A stretch of 64,000 bases of DNA, taken from positions 186,001-250,000 of the forward strand of contig NZ_CP021354.1 in the NCBI RefSeq assembly GCF_003130705.1, in the 5' to 3' direction. Position numbers and translations under genes: made by a program. The DNA is from Rhodococcus oxybenzonivorans. Lineage in GTDB: Bacteria; Actinomycetota; Actinomycetes; Mycobacteriales; Mycobacteriaceae. Shown piece after piece: positions 11,105 to 21,114 of the stretch (the stretch's first letter is position 1; each line of letters opens with the position of its first letter). The notes below the pieces were generated by a model. It saw nothing but the letters and a program-made list of their open reading frames with translations, searched no databases and was not told the origin of the DNA.

Positions 11105-12798
11105 CCACGCACACGCCGTCGAGAGGAGAGCTCGAGTTGGAACGCAGAACGATCGCCCAGATGCTCCTCGACCGGTTGGGTGACGAACGGCTGGGAGTCC
11201 GCACCCGCGAGCAGGACTGGACGTGGGACGCGGTGGTTCACGAGAGCGCGGCGCGTGCCGCGCTCGCCGCGTCGCTGCGGCGCGGCGGTACGTTCCACAT
11301 CGGTGTGCTGCTCGAGAACACCCCCGAGTTCCTGTTCTGGCTGGGTGGCGCGGCGCTCGGGGGAGCGACGATCGTCGGCATCAATCCCACCCGCCGCGGG
11401 GCCGAACTCGAGGCCGAGATCCGGTACGTCGACTGCCAGCTGATCGTCACGGATGCCGCGGGCAAGGCGCAGCTCACCGGTCTCGACCTCGGATTGTCCG
11501 AAGACCGATTCCTCCTCGTGGACGATCCGATGTACGCGGATCGGGTGGCGTCCTGCCGGGTGGAGCACCCCGCAGCGGATCCGGCGATCGACGTCTCGAC
11601 GCTGTTTCTGCTGCTGTTCACCTCGGGCACGACGGGCACGTCGAAAGCCGTGCGGTGCAGCCAGGGTCGCCTGGCGCGCCTCGCCTACTCCAACACGGTG
11701 AAGTACGGCCACGTGCGGGAGGACGTCGACTACTGCTGCATGCCGCTGTTCCACGGCAACGCCCTGATGGCGTTGTGGGCGCCCGCACTCGCCAACGGGG
11801 CCACCGTGTGTCTGCCGCGTAAGTTCTCGGCCTCGGGATTCCTGCCCGACGTCCGGTTCTTCGGCGCCACCTTCTTCACCTACGTGGGCAAGGCGCTGGC
11901 GTACCTGATGGCCACGCCGGAGTTGCCGGACGATTCCGACAACACGCTCGTACGGGGCTTCGGCACGGAGGCCTCACCGGAGGACAAGGCCGAGTTCATC
12001 CGACGGTTCGGCGCCGAACTGTACGAGGGGTACGGCTCCAGTGAAGGCGCCGGCTCGGTGACGCTCGACCCCGCCGCCCCCGAGGGTGCTCTCGGCAGAC
12101 CCGCTCACGAGAACATCGTCATCGTCGATCCCGACACCCTCGAGGAGAAAGCCCGGGCCCGGCTCGACGAACACGGCCGCGTCCTCAACCCGGACGAGGC
12201 GATCGGTGAGATGGTCGACAAGGCCGGAGCAGGGCGATTCGAGGGTTACTACAAGAACGAGGATGCCGTCGCTGACCGCATCAGGCACGGCTGGTACTGG
12301 ACCGGTGACCTCGGCTACCTCGATGAGGAGGGGTTCCTGTACTTCGCGGGCCGCAAGGGTGACTGGATCCGGGTGGACGGGGAGAACACCTCCGCACTGA
12401 TGGTGGAACGGATTCTGCGACGCCATCCCAAGGTGATTGCCACCGGCGTCTACGCCGTTCCCGACCCGCGGTCGGGCGACCAGGTGATGGCCGCCGTCGA
12501 GATGTCCGACCCCAGCGACTTCGACCCCGCGGACTTCGCATCCTTCCTCGCCGGCCAGGACGACCTGGGGACGAAGTCCGCGCCGCGCTTCATCCGCGTG
12601 TCCACCGACCTGCCCGTGACAGGATCGAACAAGGTACTCAAACGTGCTCTGCAGGAACAGGGTTGGCGGTGTGACGATCCGGTCTTCCGATGGGTCGGAC
12701 GCGGCGCTCCCGAATACCACGAAATGACCGAGAGCGAGAAGAGCGCGCTGGAGCAGGAATTCCACACGCACGGGCGGCAACGGTTCCTGCAGGTGTGA
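11101..12798 (+). CDS. Acyl-CoA ligase (FadD17-like)
   Basis: 565 residues from an ATG at 11101 that overlaps the reductase stop by four bases. Motifs: LLFTSGTTGTSKAVRCSQ (AMP binding), YEGYGSSEGAGS, WYWTGDLGYLDEEG and the late GSNKVLKRAL lysine region. The general layout resembles mycobacterial FadD17-type ligases. It makes acyl-CoA for beta-oxidation. Two CoA ligases flank one reductase here, which suggests a dedicated route for one unsaturated acid substrate (inference). Confidence 0.85.
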   Translation: MTTHTPSRGELELERRTIAQMLLDRLGDERLGVRTREQDWTWDAVVHESAARAALAASLRRGGTFHIGVLLENTPEFLFWLGGAALGGATIVGINPTRRGAELEAEIRYVDCQLIVTDAAGKAQLTGLDLGLSEDRFLLVDDPMYADRVASCRVEHPAADPAIDVSTLFLLLFTSGTTGTSKAVRCSQGRLARLAYSNTVKYGHVREDVDYCCMPLFHGNALMALWAPALANGATVCLPRKFSASGFLPDVRFFGATFFTYVGKALAYLMATPELPDDSDNTLVRGFGTEASPEDKAEFIRRFGAELYEGYGSSEGAGSVTLDPAAPEGALGRPAHENIVIVDPDTLEEKARARLDEHGRVLNPDEAIGEMVDKAGAGRFEGYYKNEDAVADRIRHGWYWTGDLGYLDEEGFLYFAGRKGDWIRVDGENTSALMVERILRRHPKVIATGVYAVPDPRSGDQVMAAVEMSDPSDFDPADFASFLAGQDDLGTKSAPRFIRVSTDLPVTGSNKVLKRALQEQGWRCDDPVFRWVGRGAPEYHEMTESEKSALEQEFHTHGRQRFLQV

Positions 12799-12825
12799 CG
12801 GCGAGTTGGGCACAAGACTGGGAGG

Positions 12826-13810
12826 TCAGATCTGGTGTCCCTTCGGTGTCGTGTCGGCAATGCTGCCGCGCTGGTCCGCGAATTGCCGCCGGTACGCCGA
12901 GGGGGAAATCGCGAACGCTGCGGCGAACCTCTGCCGAAGGGTGACGCTGCTCCCGAAGCCGCATTTCCCGGCGATGGAGTCGATTCCCCAGTCGGTTGTT
13001 TCGAGTAGTGCCCGAGCTTCTTGCAGGCGGTGTTCGAGTATCCAGCGTGCTGGTGTCGTTCCGGTGGATTGCTGGAAGTGGCGTACGAAGCTGCGTCTGC
13101 TCATCCGTGCCTGATCGGCGAGTCGGTCCACGGTGAGCGACTCGTCGAGATGGCTGAGTGCCCACTCCTGCACTTCGGCCATGGTCGTGTCGGATACCGG
13201 TTGAGCCAGGGGGCGATCGATGTACTGTGCCTGCCCTCCTTCCCGGTGAGGGGCGACGACCAGGCTGCGGGCGATCCGGGTAGCGACGGCAGACCCGAGG
13301 TGTTGCGAACCAGATGTAGGCAGGCGTCGATCGCCGAGGCCGTTCCCGCGGAGGTGAGGACATCACCGTGATCGATGTAGAGCACCGACGAGTCGACCTT
13401 GCTGCCGATGCTGCGTTCAGCGAGTATCGGCATCACCTCCCAGTGCGTGACCGCGGAACGTCCCGAGCAGGCCGGTGTCGGCGAGAGCGAAAGCGCCCAG
13501 GCACAGGCCGACAATGGCAGCACCGCGGGCATGCGCGGTCGTGATCGCGTTCTTCAATTCGTCGTTGACCGGTGTGAGGACTGAGGCCAGGAGGGGATGA
13601 CGACGATGTCGGCCCACTCGACGGTGTCCGGCCCTGCACCTCGCCGATCGGATATCCCTCGATGGTGCGAACGGTTCCTGCACGATCCGACCACAGTCGC
13701 GTCTGCCAGTCCGGTGCAAGCCCGAGGCGGCCCACCTCGCCGAACACCATCAGCGGTGCCGCCAGGTGAAACATCGTGATGTCGTCGAACGCGTAGACAG
13801 CGATACGCAT
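12826..13810 (-). pseudogene. GlxA-family AraC regulator, frame broken at four places
   Basis: Read from the ATG at 13810, the gene begins with the DJ-1/PfpI-like domain (MRIAVYAFDDITMFHLAAPL), continues with ADIVVIPSWP, VLTPVNDELKNAI, GAAIVGLCLGAFALADTGLL and AVTHWEVMPILAERS, and ends with an intact AraC helix-turn-helix pair (LTVDRLADQARMSRRSFVRHF and WGIDSIAGKCGFGS). Each block lies in a different frame: changes fall near 13632, 13588, 13463 and 13295, each beside a short G/C run. The residues themselves are well conserved and no in-frame stop is needed to explain the breaks. It is therefore either a recent pseudogene or a gene damaged by base-calling errors. It is divergent to the cysteine hydrolase gene, a common pairing. 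Confidence 0.75.
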
Positions 13811-13951
13811 GATGCCTCCGAGGTTGGCCTAATTCCATCGAGAGTATGCATCCATGCCACTCGTAGTGGAAACCGATGTGCCGAACACTGGGACGGGTCG
13901 CGTCCACACCATGGCGGCGCGACGCCATCAACGAAGCTGAAGGAGCAACTG

Positions 13952-14591
13952 ATGACTGCACCCCGCCGTGCCCTTGTCGTCGTCGATGTCCAGCAGGAGT
14001 ACTTCGAGGGACCACTCGAGATCCAGTACCCACCGCGTGCGGAGTCACTCGCCAACATCGTGAACGCTGTGGAGACTGCCACCGCCCGTGACGTTCCGGT
14101 TCTCGTTGTCCAGCATCACATGCCGCAGGGCGCCCCCCGTTTTCGTCGAGGGCACGAAGGGGTGGTCGCTTCATCCGGAGATCGAACGGCGCATCGAGCC
14201 GGCTACCAAGCGGGTGCACAAGCAGTACGGGAGCGTGTTCGCCGGTACGGATGTGGCGCAATGGCTACACGCGCACAACATCGACACCATCACGATCGTC
14301 GGATACATGACCAACAATTGCGACCTCGCCACAGCGGTGGAGGCCGAAGGGCTCGGGTTCGCCACCGAAATCCTGTCCGACGCCACGGGTGCCATCAATC
14401 TGGCCAACGAGGCCGGCACGATCTCCGCGCAGTCCCTGCACACGGCTCTGATGGTGTTGCTGCAGTCGAACTTCGCCGCAGTGTCGACCACTGCGCAGTG
14501 GATCGAAGCGCTGACGTCGGACTCGACGCTGCCCAAAAGCAACCTGGTGCAATCGGCCATCGACGGACGCTCGGCGGTCGCCCTCGCCTGA
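13952..14591 (+). pseudogene. Isochorismatase-family cysteine hydrolase with one frameshift
   Basis: Starts at the ATG 13952 after AAGGAG. The first ~60 codons read RRALVVVDVQQEYFEGPLE, the N-terminal strand with the catalytic aspartate of isochorismatase-like hydrolases. At 14133-14138 a run of six C shifts the frame; removing one C restores GAPVFVEGTKGW and the rest, including IVGYMTNNCDLATAVEAE, where the cysteine nucleophile follows the cis-peptide-type NN. With the correction the product would be ~213 residues, normal for the family. These enzymes hydrolyse amides or vinyl ethers. The divergent GlxA-type gene is probably its regulator. As read, the gene is broken. Confidence 0.75.
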
Positions 14592-15170
14592 CGGGAGTGA
14601 CAGGCCAACGTGCGTGCGGCCAGCCGGATTGGTGCTCAGATCCGCGCTGGTGGCCGCCGGCCAGGGTGACGGACCGCCGATCCGGTGCGCTGGGCCGATG
14701 TGCGCGGCCCCCGCGGGCGCGGACTGGGGGGAGACCCCGAGAACGGCGAGCGGGCCACGCTCGTCGTCCGGGAGTGCGTCGGCCCGCCACTTCTTCACCG
14801 CCCGATAGAGCCATTGACCGACCTGCTCCCCGTCCGCCGTGACGTAGTTCGCGGGAACCAGTGCGTTCCCATGCTCTTCGCGGTACGCGGCGATTTCGGT
14901 GAGCATTCGCCGCCGCTTGCCGTCGATCCGGGACACGGTAGGCAGAGGGGTGTCGTCGTCGCTCCACACGAACCCGATCGCATCGAGTTCCGCAATGCGG
15001 TGCGGTGGCAGGGTGCCGAGCATGTGCGCCACCCTCTGGCGGTGTTGCCAACGACCGAGGTGGAACCCGCTTTCGGCGACGTAGTCGGCCGGGATCGCGG
15101 TGTGGGGGTGTTGGCGGCGGAAGTCGGCGTAGAGCTGCACAGGGGAGGAGGCGGGCTGGTTCGCTGGCAT
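14265..15170 (-). CDS. Stand-alone helicase-associated-domain protein
   Basis: Read from the ATG at 15170 (GGAAGGG ten bases upstream). Residues ~10-70 and ~80-150 are two helicase-associated (HA) repeats, seen as LYADFRRQHPHTAIPADYV with LGRWQHRQR, then YREEHGNALVPANYV with VGQWLYRAVKKW. HA domains are small helical DNA-binding units usually fused behind helicases; here no helicase is attached. The last ~150 codons overlap the cysteine hydrolase on the other strand and look like antisense sequence, so the true end may be near 14700 and another frameshift is possible. Role unknown; a small DNA-binding protein is the safest reading. Confidence 0.55.
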   Translation of the reverse strand: MPANQPASSPVQLYADFRRQHPHTAIPADYVAESGFHLGRWQHRQRVAHMLGTLPPHRIAELDAIGFVWSDDDTPLPTVSRIDGKRRRMLTEIAAYREEHGNALVPANYVTADGEQVGQWLYRAVKKWRADALPDDERGPLAVLGVSPQSAPAGAAHIGPAHRIGGPSPWPAATSADLSTNPAGRTHVGLSLPSGEGDRRASVDGRLHQVAFGQRRVRRQRFDPLRSGRHCGEVRLQQHHQSRVQGLRGDRAGLVGQIDGTRGVGQDFGGEPEPFGLHRCGEVAIVGHVSDDRDGVDVVRV

Positions 15171-15427
15171 CGGAATCGCACCCTTCCGGAGGCTCTCACA
15201 CGTAATCGGGATTGTCATCACGTCAAGTATGTCCACCAGTTGGACGATGTAGCAAGACAGTTGGCCCCGTTGTTCGCTGTGTCGGTGAGGATCGGTGTCG
15301 GGTCGCGTGGGCACTACCACCGAACCGCAAGCCTTCCGAACCGGGCGCGTGGGTGACCGACCGATCCGCACCTTCACCTGGTGAGCAAGCGCCACAGGAG
15401 AATTAGGTGCTCGAACGGTATGCCGCG

Positions 15428-15451
15428 GCCCGGCGAGGACTTTCGCCGGGC
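15428..15451 (-). terminator. Hairpin terminator downstream of the alkyl sulfatase gene
   Basis: GCCCGGCGA and TCGCCGGGC form a perfect 9-bp stem with a six-base loop, 35 bases beyond the sulfatase stop. The rest of the 315-base gap 15171-15485 shows only a short GTCCA/TGGAC repeat near 15230, possibly part of the promoter of the helicase-associated-domain gene. Confidence 0.65.
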
Positions 15452-15485
15452 GCTTCAGGCAATCGATCGGTGGTACTCGACGCGA

Positions 15486-17285
15486 TCACGGGGTGACGAT
15501 GGTGAATGCCGGGTCGGGGGCGTCGGTCAGTTCGACGATCCTGGTGATGGCTGTCGCGTCGCCGTCCATAGTGATGGTGTCGGTTCCGGATCCGGCCAGC
15601 AGGCCGAGCAACTGTGGCTTCGTCAGCTTCACCACGAGGTCGGCCGGATCGGACCGCTTTGTCGGGTAGTGGATCAACACGCCGTTCGACAACTCGATGC
15701 GGTAGGTCTCGTCCACGTCGGTGAAGTGCCAGCGGATCGTCGCCGACACATCCCAGGCCCGCGGACCGTCGATGCGGATCGCGATGCTGTCGAAGATCTG
15801 CGTGATGGTGAGCGCGGTAGCCATGCCCGCCGCACTGACCTCGGCCGGATGCGGCGGGCCATCGACCTCGCTTGCGCCGACGAGGAAGTTGTTCCGCCAC
15901 GTCGCGCACTCGGAGCCGTAGCCGAGTCGGGTCAGCACGTCGGTGAGCACTTCTTTGGCACCGGCGTGATTCGGCTCGGCGAACACCGCATGGCTCGCGA
16001 GTTCGGCGGCGAAACGCAGATCACCTTCGTCAGCGAACTCCCTGGCCCTCGCAACGGCGGCATCGATTCCACCGATCGCACGGACGTAGCGGGCGCCTGC
16101 CGCCTCCGGGGGGTGCTGCCACAGGTGCGCCGGGTTGCCGTCGTACCAACCGAGGTAGCGCTGATAGATCGCCTTCACATTGTGGCTGACCGAGCCGTAG
16201 TAGCCGTGGGTGTGCCACGCGGCGTCCAGAGCGGGCGGCATCGGAAAGTCTTCAGCGATTTCGGTGCCCACCTGCCCCTGGTTGAGGCGGCGCAGCGTTT
16301 GATCATGAAGGTAGGCATAGAGGTCGCGCTGTTCGGTGAGGTACCCGATCAGCTCGTCGGTACCCCAGGTCGGCCAGTGGTGCGAGGCGAAGGCGACGTC
16401 CGAGTCGTATGCGAACATCTCGATCGACTCGGTGAGGTACCGCGACCAGTTGCGTGCGTCGCGCACCTCCGCGCCCCGCAACGTCAACAGATTGTGCAGA
16501 TTGTGGGTCGCGTTCTCCGCCAAGCAGAGCGCGCGATGGTCGGGGAAGAAGAAGTTCATCTCCGACGGGGCCTCGGTTCCCGGCGTCACCTGGAACACCA
16601 TGCGGACGCCGTCGAGCGTCTCCTCCTGCCCCGTGTGGGTGATATCGAGCGTGGGTGCGAGCAGTCCCACGGTTCCGTTCGATGTGCTGGGCCCGAGGCC
16701 CGCCCCCAGGGTGCCGGTCGCGCCGACGGGCAGCACGATTCCGGTGTGGAACATGCCGCGCCGCAGCATCGCACCGCCCGCGTAGACGTTCTCGGAGACC
16801 GCGTGCTCCAAGAAATGTTCGGGGGCGACGATCGGCACGGTGGTGTCGGCGTCGACGACACCGAGTACGCCACCGAAGTGGTCGATGTGAGAGTGGGTGT
16901 AGATGACAGCGGTCACCGGGCGGTCGCCACGATGCGCGCGATACAGCGCGAGCCCGGCCGCGGCGCACTCGGCAGAGACCAACGGGTCGATCACAACCAC
17001 CCCGGTCTCGCCCTCGACGAGCGTCATGTTCGACAGGTCGTAGCCACGGATCTGATAGATCCCCGCGGTGACCTCGAACAGTCCGTGGATCGCAGTCAAC
17101 TGTGCTTGGCGCCAGAGGCTCGGGTTCACCGTGTCGGGACAGTCACCGGTGGTCGCCGCGGCAAAGCCCTCGGCGTCGTACACCACCCGGCCGTCATCGG
17201 CGCGGACCTGCGCAGGTTCGAGCACGGCGACAAGACCACGGTTGGCATTGTCGAAATCGGTGCGATCGGCGAAATCGGCGGACAT
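15486..17285 (-). CDS. Alkyl sulfatase, metallo-beta-lactamase fold (SdsA1/BDS1-type)
   Basis: 600 residues from the ATG at 17285 with GAGGAG five bases upstream. The zinc motif THSHIDHFGG (His131, His133, Asp135, His136) and the later ASHHWPTWG segment are those of secondary/primary alkyl sulfatases. The middle part (HGYYGSVSHNVKAIYQRYLGW) is the dimerisation region and the last ~120 residues are the SCP2-like C-terminal domain that binds the alkyl chain. It splits alkyl sulfate esters to alcohol and sulfate, giving sulfur and carbon. No signal peptide is visible, so it should act in the cytoplasm. Divergent to the kinase/LuxR regulator gene. Confidence 0.9.
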   Translation of the reverse strand: MSADFADRTDFDNANRGLVAVLEPAQVRADDGRVVYDAEGFAAATTGDCPDTVNPSLWRQAQLTAIHGLFEVTAGIYQIRGYDLSNMTLVEGETGVVVIDPLVSAECAAAGLALYRAHRGDRPVTAVIYTHSHIDHFGGVLGVVDADTTVPIVAPEHFLEHAVSENVYAGGAMLRRGMFHTGIVLPVGATGTLGAGLGPSTSNGTVGLLAPTLDITHTGQEETLDGVRMVFQVTPGTEAPSEMNFFFPDHRALCLAENATHNLHNLLTLRGAEVRDARNWSRYLTESIEMFAYDSDVAFASHHWPTWGTDELIGYLTEQRDLYAYLHDQTLRRLNQGQVGTEIAEDFPMPPALDAAWHTHGYYGSVSHNVKAIYQRYLGWYDGNPAHLWQHPPEAAGARYVRAIGGIDAAVARAREFADEGDLRFAAELASHAVFAEPNHAGAKEVLTDVLTRLGYGSECATWRNNFLVGASEVDGPPHPAEVSAAGMATALTITQIFDSIAIRIDGPRAWDVSATIRWHFTDVDETYRIELSNGVLIHYPTKRSDPADLVVKLTKPQLLGLLAGSGTDTITMDGDATAITRIVELTDAPDPAFTIVTP

Positions 17286-17717
17286 CGGCACTCCTCGCAA
17301 AAAGGGTTGTGGTGGGTTCCGCACCCACGGCCCCCAGTCTTCTGATTCGACGGCGCCCCTGGCATCACCCTTCCCAGGTGAAGTCGACGAGACCTGACTG
17401 CCACGAAGAACGCTGACGTGGGTCAGTGCCTTCACATGCGGCGATCCCGGAGGTAGCGCGCACGTTAGCGAGCATGGTCAGTTCGTAAGGGGTCTGGTCC
17501 GGTCGGTCACAGTGCCATGTTCCCGCCAGTCTTGGCTCTGCGCAGCCAGATTGGTTCGCCGGTGACGAGCGTGGTGGTTCGAGCGCGCATCGTTCGTCAT
17601 CGCAGCTCATCACTTTCGGTATCGGATTCGACCGCGGTGAGGCCGCCTGGCGATATCCTTAGGTGTTACTCGAGAGGTTCTCGGGCAGGTCGACGTGCAC
17701 CGTGAAGAGATGTGTCG
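17286..17717. other. Divergent intergenic region (432 bases)
   Basis: No convincing coding sequence. It must hold the promoters of the alkyl sulfatase and of the kinase-STAND-LuxR gene. GAAGAG at 17704-17709 is the ribosome site of the latter. I see no strong palindrome. Confidence 0.5.
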
Positions 17718-20700
17718 ATGAATAACGTGGATCCATTCGCGACCCAACGCGACGTGTCCGGTGCGGTCACGGCGGAGCTCGCGGCGGCGGGGTTCGAGGA
17801 TGCTGTCGAGATCGGTCGTGGCGGGTTCGGGATCGTGTACCGGTGCACGCAGGCGTCGCTCGAACGTTCGGTGGCTGTCAAGGTCCTGACTGCGGATCTC
17901 GACCAGGAAAACCGGGAACGGTTCGTGCGAGAGCAGCGGGCGGCGGGCCGGTTGACCGGTCATCCCAACATCGTCAACATTCTCCATGCCGATGTGACCG
18001 ACAACGGTCGCCCGTTCATTGTGATGCCTTACTGCGCTCGGGGCTCCGTCGATGCCCGAATCAGGCGCCACGGCCCGCTTCCGCTGGCCGATGTGCTCCG
18101 GCTCGGGGTGAAGATGGCCGCTGCCTTGGACGCCGCGCACAAGGTCGGCATCCTCCATCGCGACATCAAGCCCGCGAACATACTGCTCACCGATTACGGC
18201 GAGCCGGCATTGACGGATTTCGGCATCGCACACATCACCGGCGGGTTCGAGACGACCACCGGGGTCGTCACCGGGTCACCGGCGTTCATCGCCCCCGAAG
18301 TCGTAGCCGGACGCCCTCCGAGCACGTCCGCGGACGTGTACGGGCTCGGCGCCACCCTGTTCGCGGCGCTCACCGGCCATGCCGCGTTCGAACGCCGCAG
18401 CGGCGAGCAATTGATGGCACACTTCGTGCGGATCACATCCGAGCCGGTACCGGACCCCCGCGAGCACGGCGTTCCCGAGGACGTCAGTGCAATCATCGAA
18501 CAGACCATGGCCAGTGATCCCGAGACGCGCCCATCTGCCGCGGAGCTGAGTCAACATCTGCGCGAAGCCCAGTTACGGCATGGATTCGCGGTCGAGGATA
18601 TCGCTCTGCACACCACCGAGTCGGGAGCCGCGACCGATGCCCCTCCCGAAAAAGGTGGTTGGCCTGTACCGTCGTGGTCGGCCGATTCGGGGCGAGGGGG
18701 TCAACTCCCGCTGGAGTTGACCAGCTTCGTCGACCGCCACACGGAGTTGACCGAGGCGAGGAACGCGTTGTCGAACGCGCGGCTGCTGACCCTGACCGGC
18801 ACCGGTGGGGTCGGAAAGACCCGTCTTGCGCTCCGTATCGCCGGCAAGGTGCGCCGGGACTTCGCCGATGGCACCACCCTGGTGGAGCTCGGGGAGTTGC
18901 GTGACGAGTTGCTGTTGGCGGGTGTGGTGGCGAACGCGCTGGGATTACGTGACCAATCGGCGCGACCCATACCCGAGGTGCTCGTCGAGTTCCTCGCCGG
19001 GCGCGAACAGCTGCTGATACTGGACAATTGTGAGCAACTGGTGTCCGCGGTCGCCAAGCTCACCGAGACCCTGCTTCGCACATGCCCACGGCTGCGGATT
19101 CTCGCCACCAGTCGCGAACCACTCGGCATCAGCGGGGAAGCGGTGCTGCTTGTGCCGCCGCTCGGCGTCCCGGATCCCGACGACCTACCGCGAGGGATGG
19201 CGGGCAACGATGCGATCACCTTGTTCGCCGAACGAGGAGCCGCGGCCGCCCCGGGATTCGAGGTCACCGAGGAGAACAAGGTCACCATCGCTCGGATCTG
19301 CCAGCGATTGGACGGGCTCCCGCTACCCATCGAGCTTGCCGCCGCTCGGTTGCGGGCAATGACGCCGGAACAAATACTGCAACGCTTGACCGACCGGTAC
19401 GTACTGTTGACCCATGGCAGCCGGGATGCGCCGTCGAGACAACAAACGCTCCGGATGTGCATCGACTGGAGCTACGACCTGTGTACACCGGCTGAGCAGC
19501 GGCTGTGGTCGCAGCTGTCGGTCTTCGCCGGTAGTTTCGACCTCGACGCCGCCGAACAAGTGTGCGGCGCAGATCTGCCCGCGCAGGAAATACTCGACAC
19601 GGTGACCTACCTCGTCGACAAGTCGATTCTGATACGGGAGCCGGCCGGTGCCGAGATGCGGTTCCGCATGCTCGAGACCGTGCGCGATTACGGCCGAGAA
19701 AAGGCGCAGGAGAGCGGCGAGCATGCCGAACTGCGTCAGCGACACCGAGACTGGTGCGAGCGCCTGGTACTCGACACGGAATCGCAGTGGATCAGCTCCC
19801 GCGAGCTCGCGTTGATCACCGTACTCGTGCGGGAGCACCCGAATATTCGGGACGCATTGGAATCCTGTGTCTCCGAGAGCCCAGCCTCCGGACTCCGGAT
19901 CGTGGCCGCCTTGTACCCATTCTGGCTTTCCCGGGGTTTGCTCAGCGAAGGCAGGCGATGGCTCGACCGACTCCTCGCCCGTCAACCGGCCCAGCCGACC
20001 GTCGATCACGCCAAAGCACTTTACGTCGGCAGCATGATGACTGGCGTCCAGGGCGACCTGCAGGCGGCGGCCGCCCTGGTGGAGGATGCACACGAACTCG
20101 AGGCTCGGACACGAGATCCGTTGGTACGCGCACACATCGACAGTGCACTGGGCTACGCTGCCCTGTTCGGTGGACAACCTCTCGACGCACGTGCTTATCT
20201 CGAGAAGGCTGTCCGAACCTACGCCGGCCGTAACGATGTCGTCGAGGTTGTAGCGCTCGTCGGTCTCGGCTTGGCCGACGAGTTCCTCGGCGACACCGAA
20301 CACGCCATCGAATGCTATGAGCGCGTTCTGGTGATCACCGATGCACGGGGTGAATCGGTGTTTCGGTCGTATTGCTTGTGGGGGCTGGCGGTCGCGGTAT
20401 GGCGACGCGGTGAGCGTGAACGAGCGGTCCGACTACTCGAACAGGCACTGCGGGCCGACCTCGAGGTGAACGACCGGCTCAACGCCAGCTTCAGCCTGCA
20501 GGCGATGGCATGGATCGCCGCCGAGGACCAGAACGCGCGACGTGCGGTCGTGCTGCTGGCAGCCTCGGAAAAGCTCAGCCGGTCCGTGGGAAGTCCGATC
20601 GTCGTCTTGCCCAATATGAGCGAGTACCAGGAAGCGTGCGAACGCGCGACTCGACATGCTCTGAGCAAGGAGACGTTCGCCGCCGCTCATCGGGACGGGG

Positions 20701-20978
20701 CGGGTCTGAGTTTCGGTGACGCAATCGCCTACGCCTTAGGTGAGCAGCTGCCGGCTGAACCTCCACCTTCCGCTCTTGCCGCACACCTGACGAAGCGCGA
20801 GCGGGAGGTCGCCGAACTGATCGCCGAGGGACTGACGAATAAGGAGATCGCCACCCGGTTGGTGATCTCCCCTCGCACCGCTCAGGGGCACGTTGAACAT
20901 ATTCTGACCAAGTTGGAGTTCACCTCACGCACACAGATCGCGGCATGGGTTGTCGAACAACGCAGAGAGAATCTTTGA
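17718..20978 (+). CDS. Ser/Thr protein kinase - STAND ATPase - TPR - LuxR-type regulator (PknK-like)
   Basis: 1086 residues from the ATG at 17718 (an in-frame GTG six bases earlier is too close to the ribosome site). Residues ~30-280 are a Hanks-type kinase: glycine loop IGRGGFGIVYR, Lys55 in VAVK, HRDIKPANILL and TDFGIAH. Residues ~330-650 are a STAND/NB-ARC-type ATPase with Walker A GTGGVGKTRLA (about 361-368), LLILDNCEQL and RILATSREPLG. The next ~350 residues are helical repeats of TPR type. The end (about 1024-1080) is a LuxR helix-turn-helix: LTKREREVAELIAEGLTNKE. Mycobacterial PknK has the same order and regulates transcription. It lies between alkyl sulfatase and mddA, so sulfur or alkyl stress is a possible cue (inference). 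Confidence 0.9.
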   Translation: MNNVDPFATQRDVSGAVTAELAAAGFEDAVEIGRGGFGIVYRCTQASLERSVAVKVLTADLDQENRERFVREQRAAGRLTGHPNIVNILHADVTDNGRPFIVMPYCARGSVDARIRRHGPLPLADVLRLGVKMAAALDAAHKVGILHRDIKPANILLTDYGEPALTDFGIAHITGGFETTTGVVTGSPAFIAPEVVAGRPPSTSADVYGLGATLFAALTGHAAFERRSGEQLMAHFVRITSEPVPDPREHGVPEDVSAIIEQTMASDPETRPSAAELSQHLREAQLRHGFAVEDIALHTTESGAATDAPPEKGGWPVPSWSADSGRGGQLPLELTSFVDRHTELTEARNALSNARLLTLTGTGGVGKTRLALRIAGKVRRDFADGTTLVELGELRDELLLAGVVANALGLRDQSARPIPEVLVEFLAGREQLLILDNCEQLVSAVAKLTETLLRTCPRLRILATSREPLGISGEAVLLVPPLGVPDPDDLPRGMAGNDAITLFAERGAAAAPGFEVTEENKVTIARICQRLDGLPLPIELAAARLRAMTPEQILQRLTDRYVLLTHGSRDAPSRQQTLRMCIDWSYDLCTPAEQRLWSQLSVFAGSFDLDAAEQVCGADLPAQEILDTVTYLVDKSILIREPAGAEMRFRMLETVRDYGREKAQESGEHAELRQRHRDWCERLVLDTESQWISSRELALITVLVREHPNIRDALESCVSESPASGLRIVAALYPFWLSRGLLSEGRRWLDRLLARQPAQPTVDHAKALYVGSMMTGVQGDLQAAAALVEDAHELEARTRDPLVRAHIDSALGYAALFGGQPLDARAYLEKAVRTYAGRNDVVEVVALVGLGLADEFLGDTEHAIECYERVLVITDARGESVFRSYCLWGLAVAVWRRGERERAVRLLEQALRADLEVNDRLNASFSLQAMAWIAAEDQNARRAVVLLAASEKLSRSVGSPIVVLPNMSEYQEACERATRHALSKETFAAAHRDGAGLSFGDAIAYALGEQLPAEPPPSALAAHLTKREREVAELIAEGLTNKEIATRLVISPRTAQGHVEHILTKLEFTSRTQIAAWVVEQRRENL

Positions 20979-21114
20979 GCGCGCGATCCAAGATTCCGCT
21001 TGTCTTCAGACCTCCACAGGGTGCAGTGACTTTCACCCCAGGGTTCCTTGTTCCACTCCTCGCCCAATCGGAGACTTCGGTGCGTCGGAAAAATCCAGCG
21101 ATCGGAGAAACACT

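Noticed and set aside
15381..17345. 650-codon open frame antisense to the alkyl sulfatase
   Set aside because: Shadow of a high-GC gene with a complete catalytic motif on the other strand.
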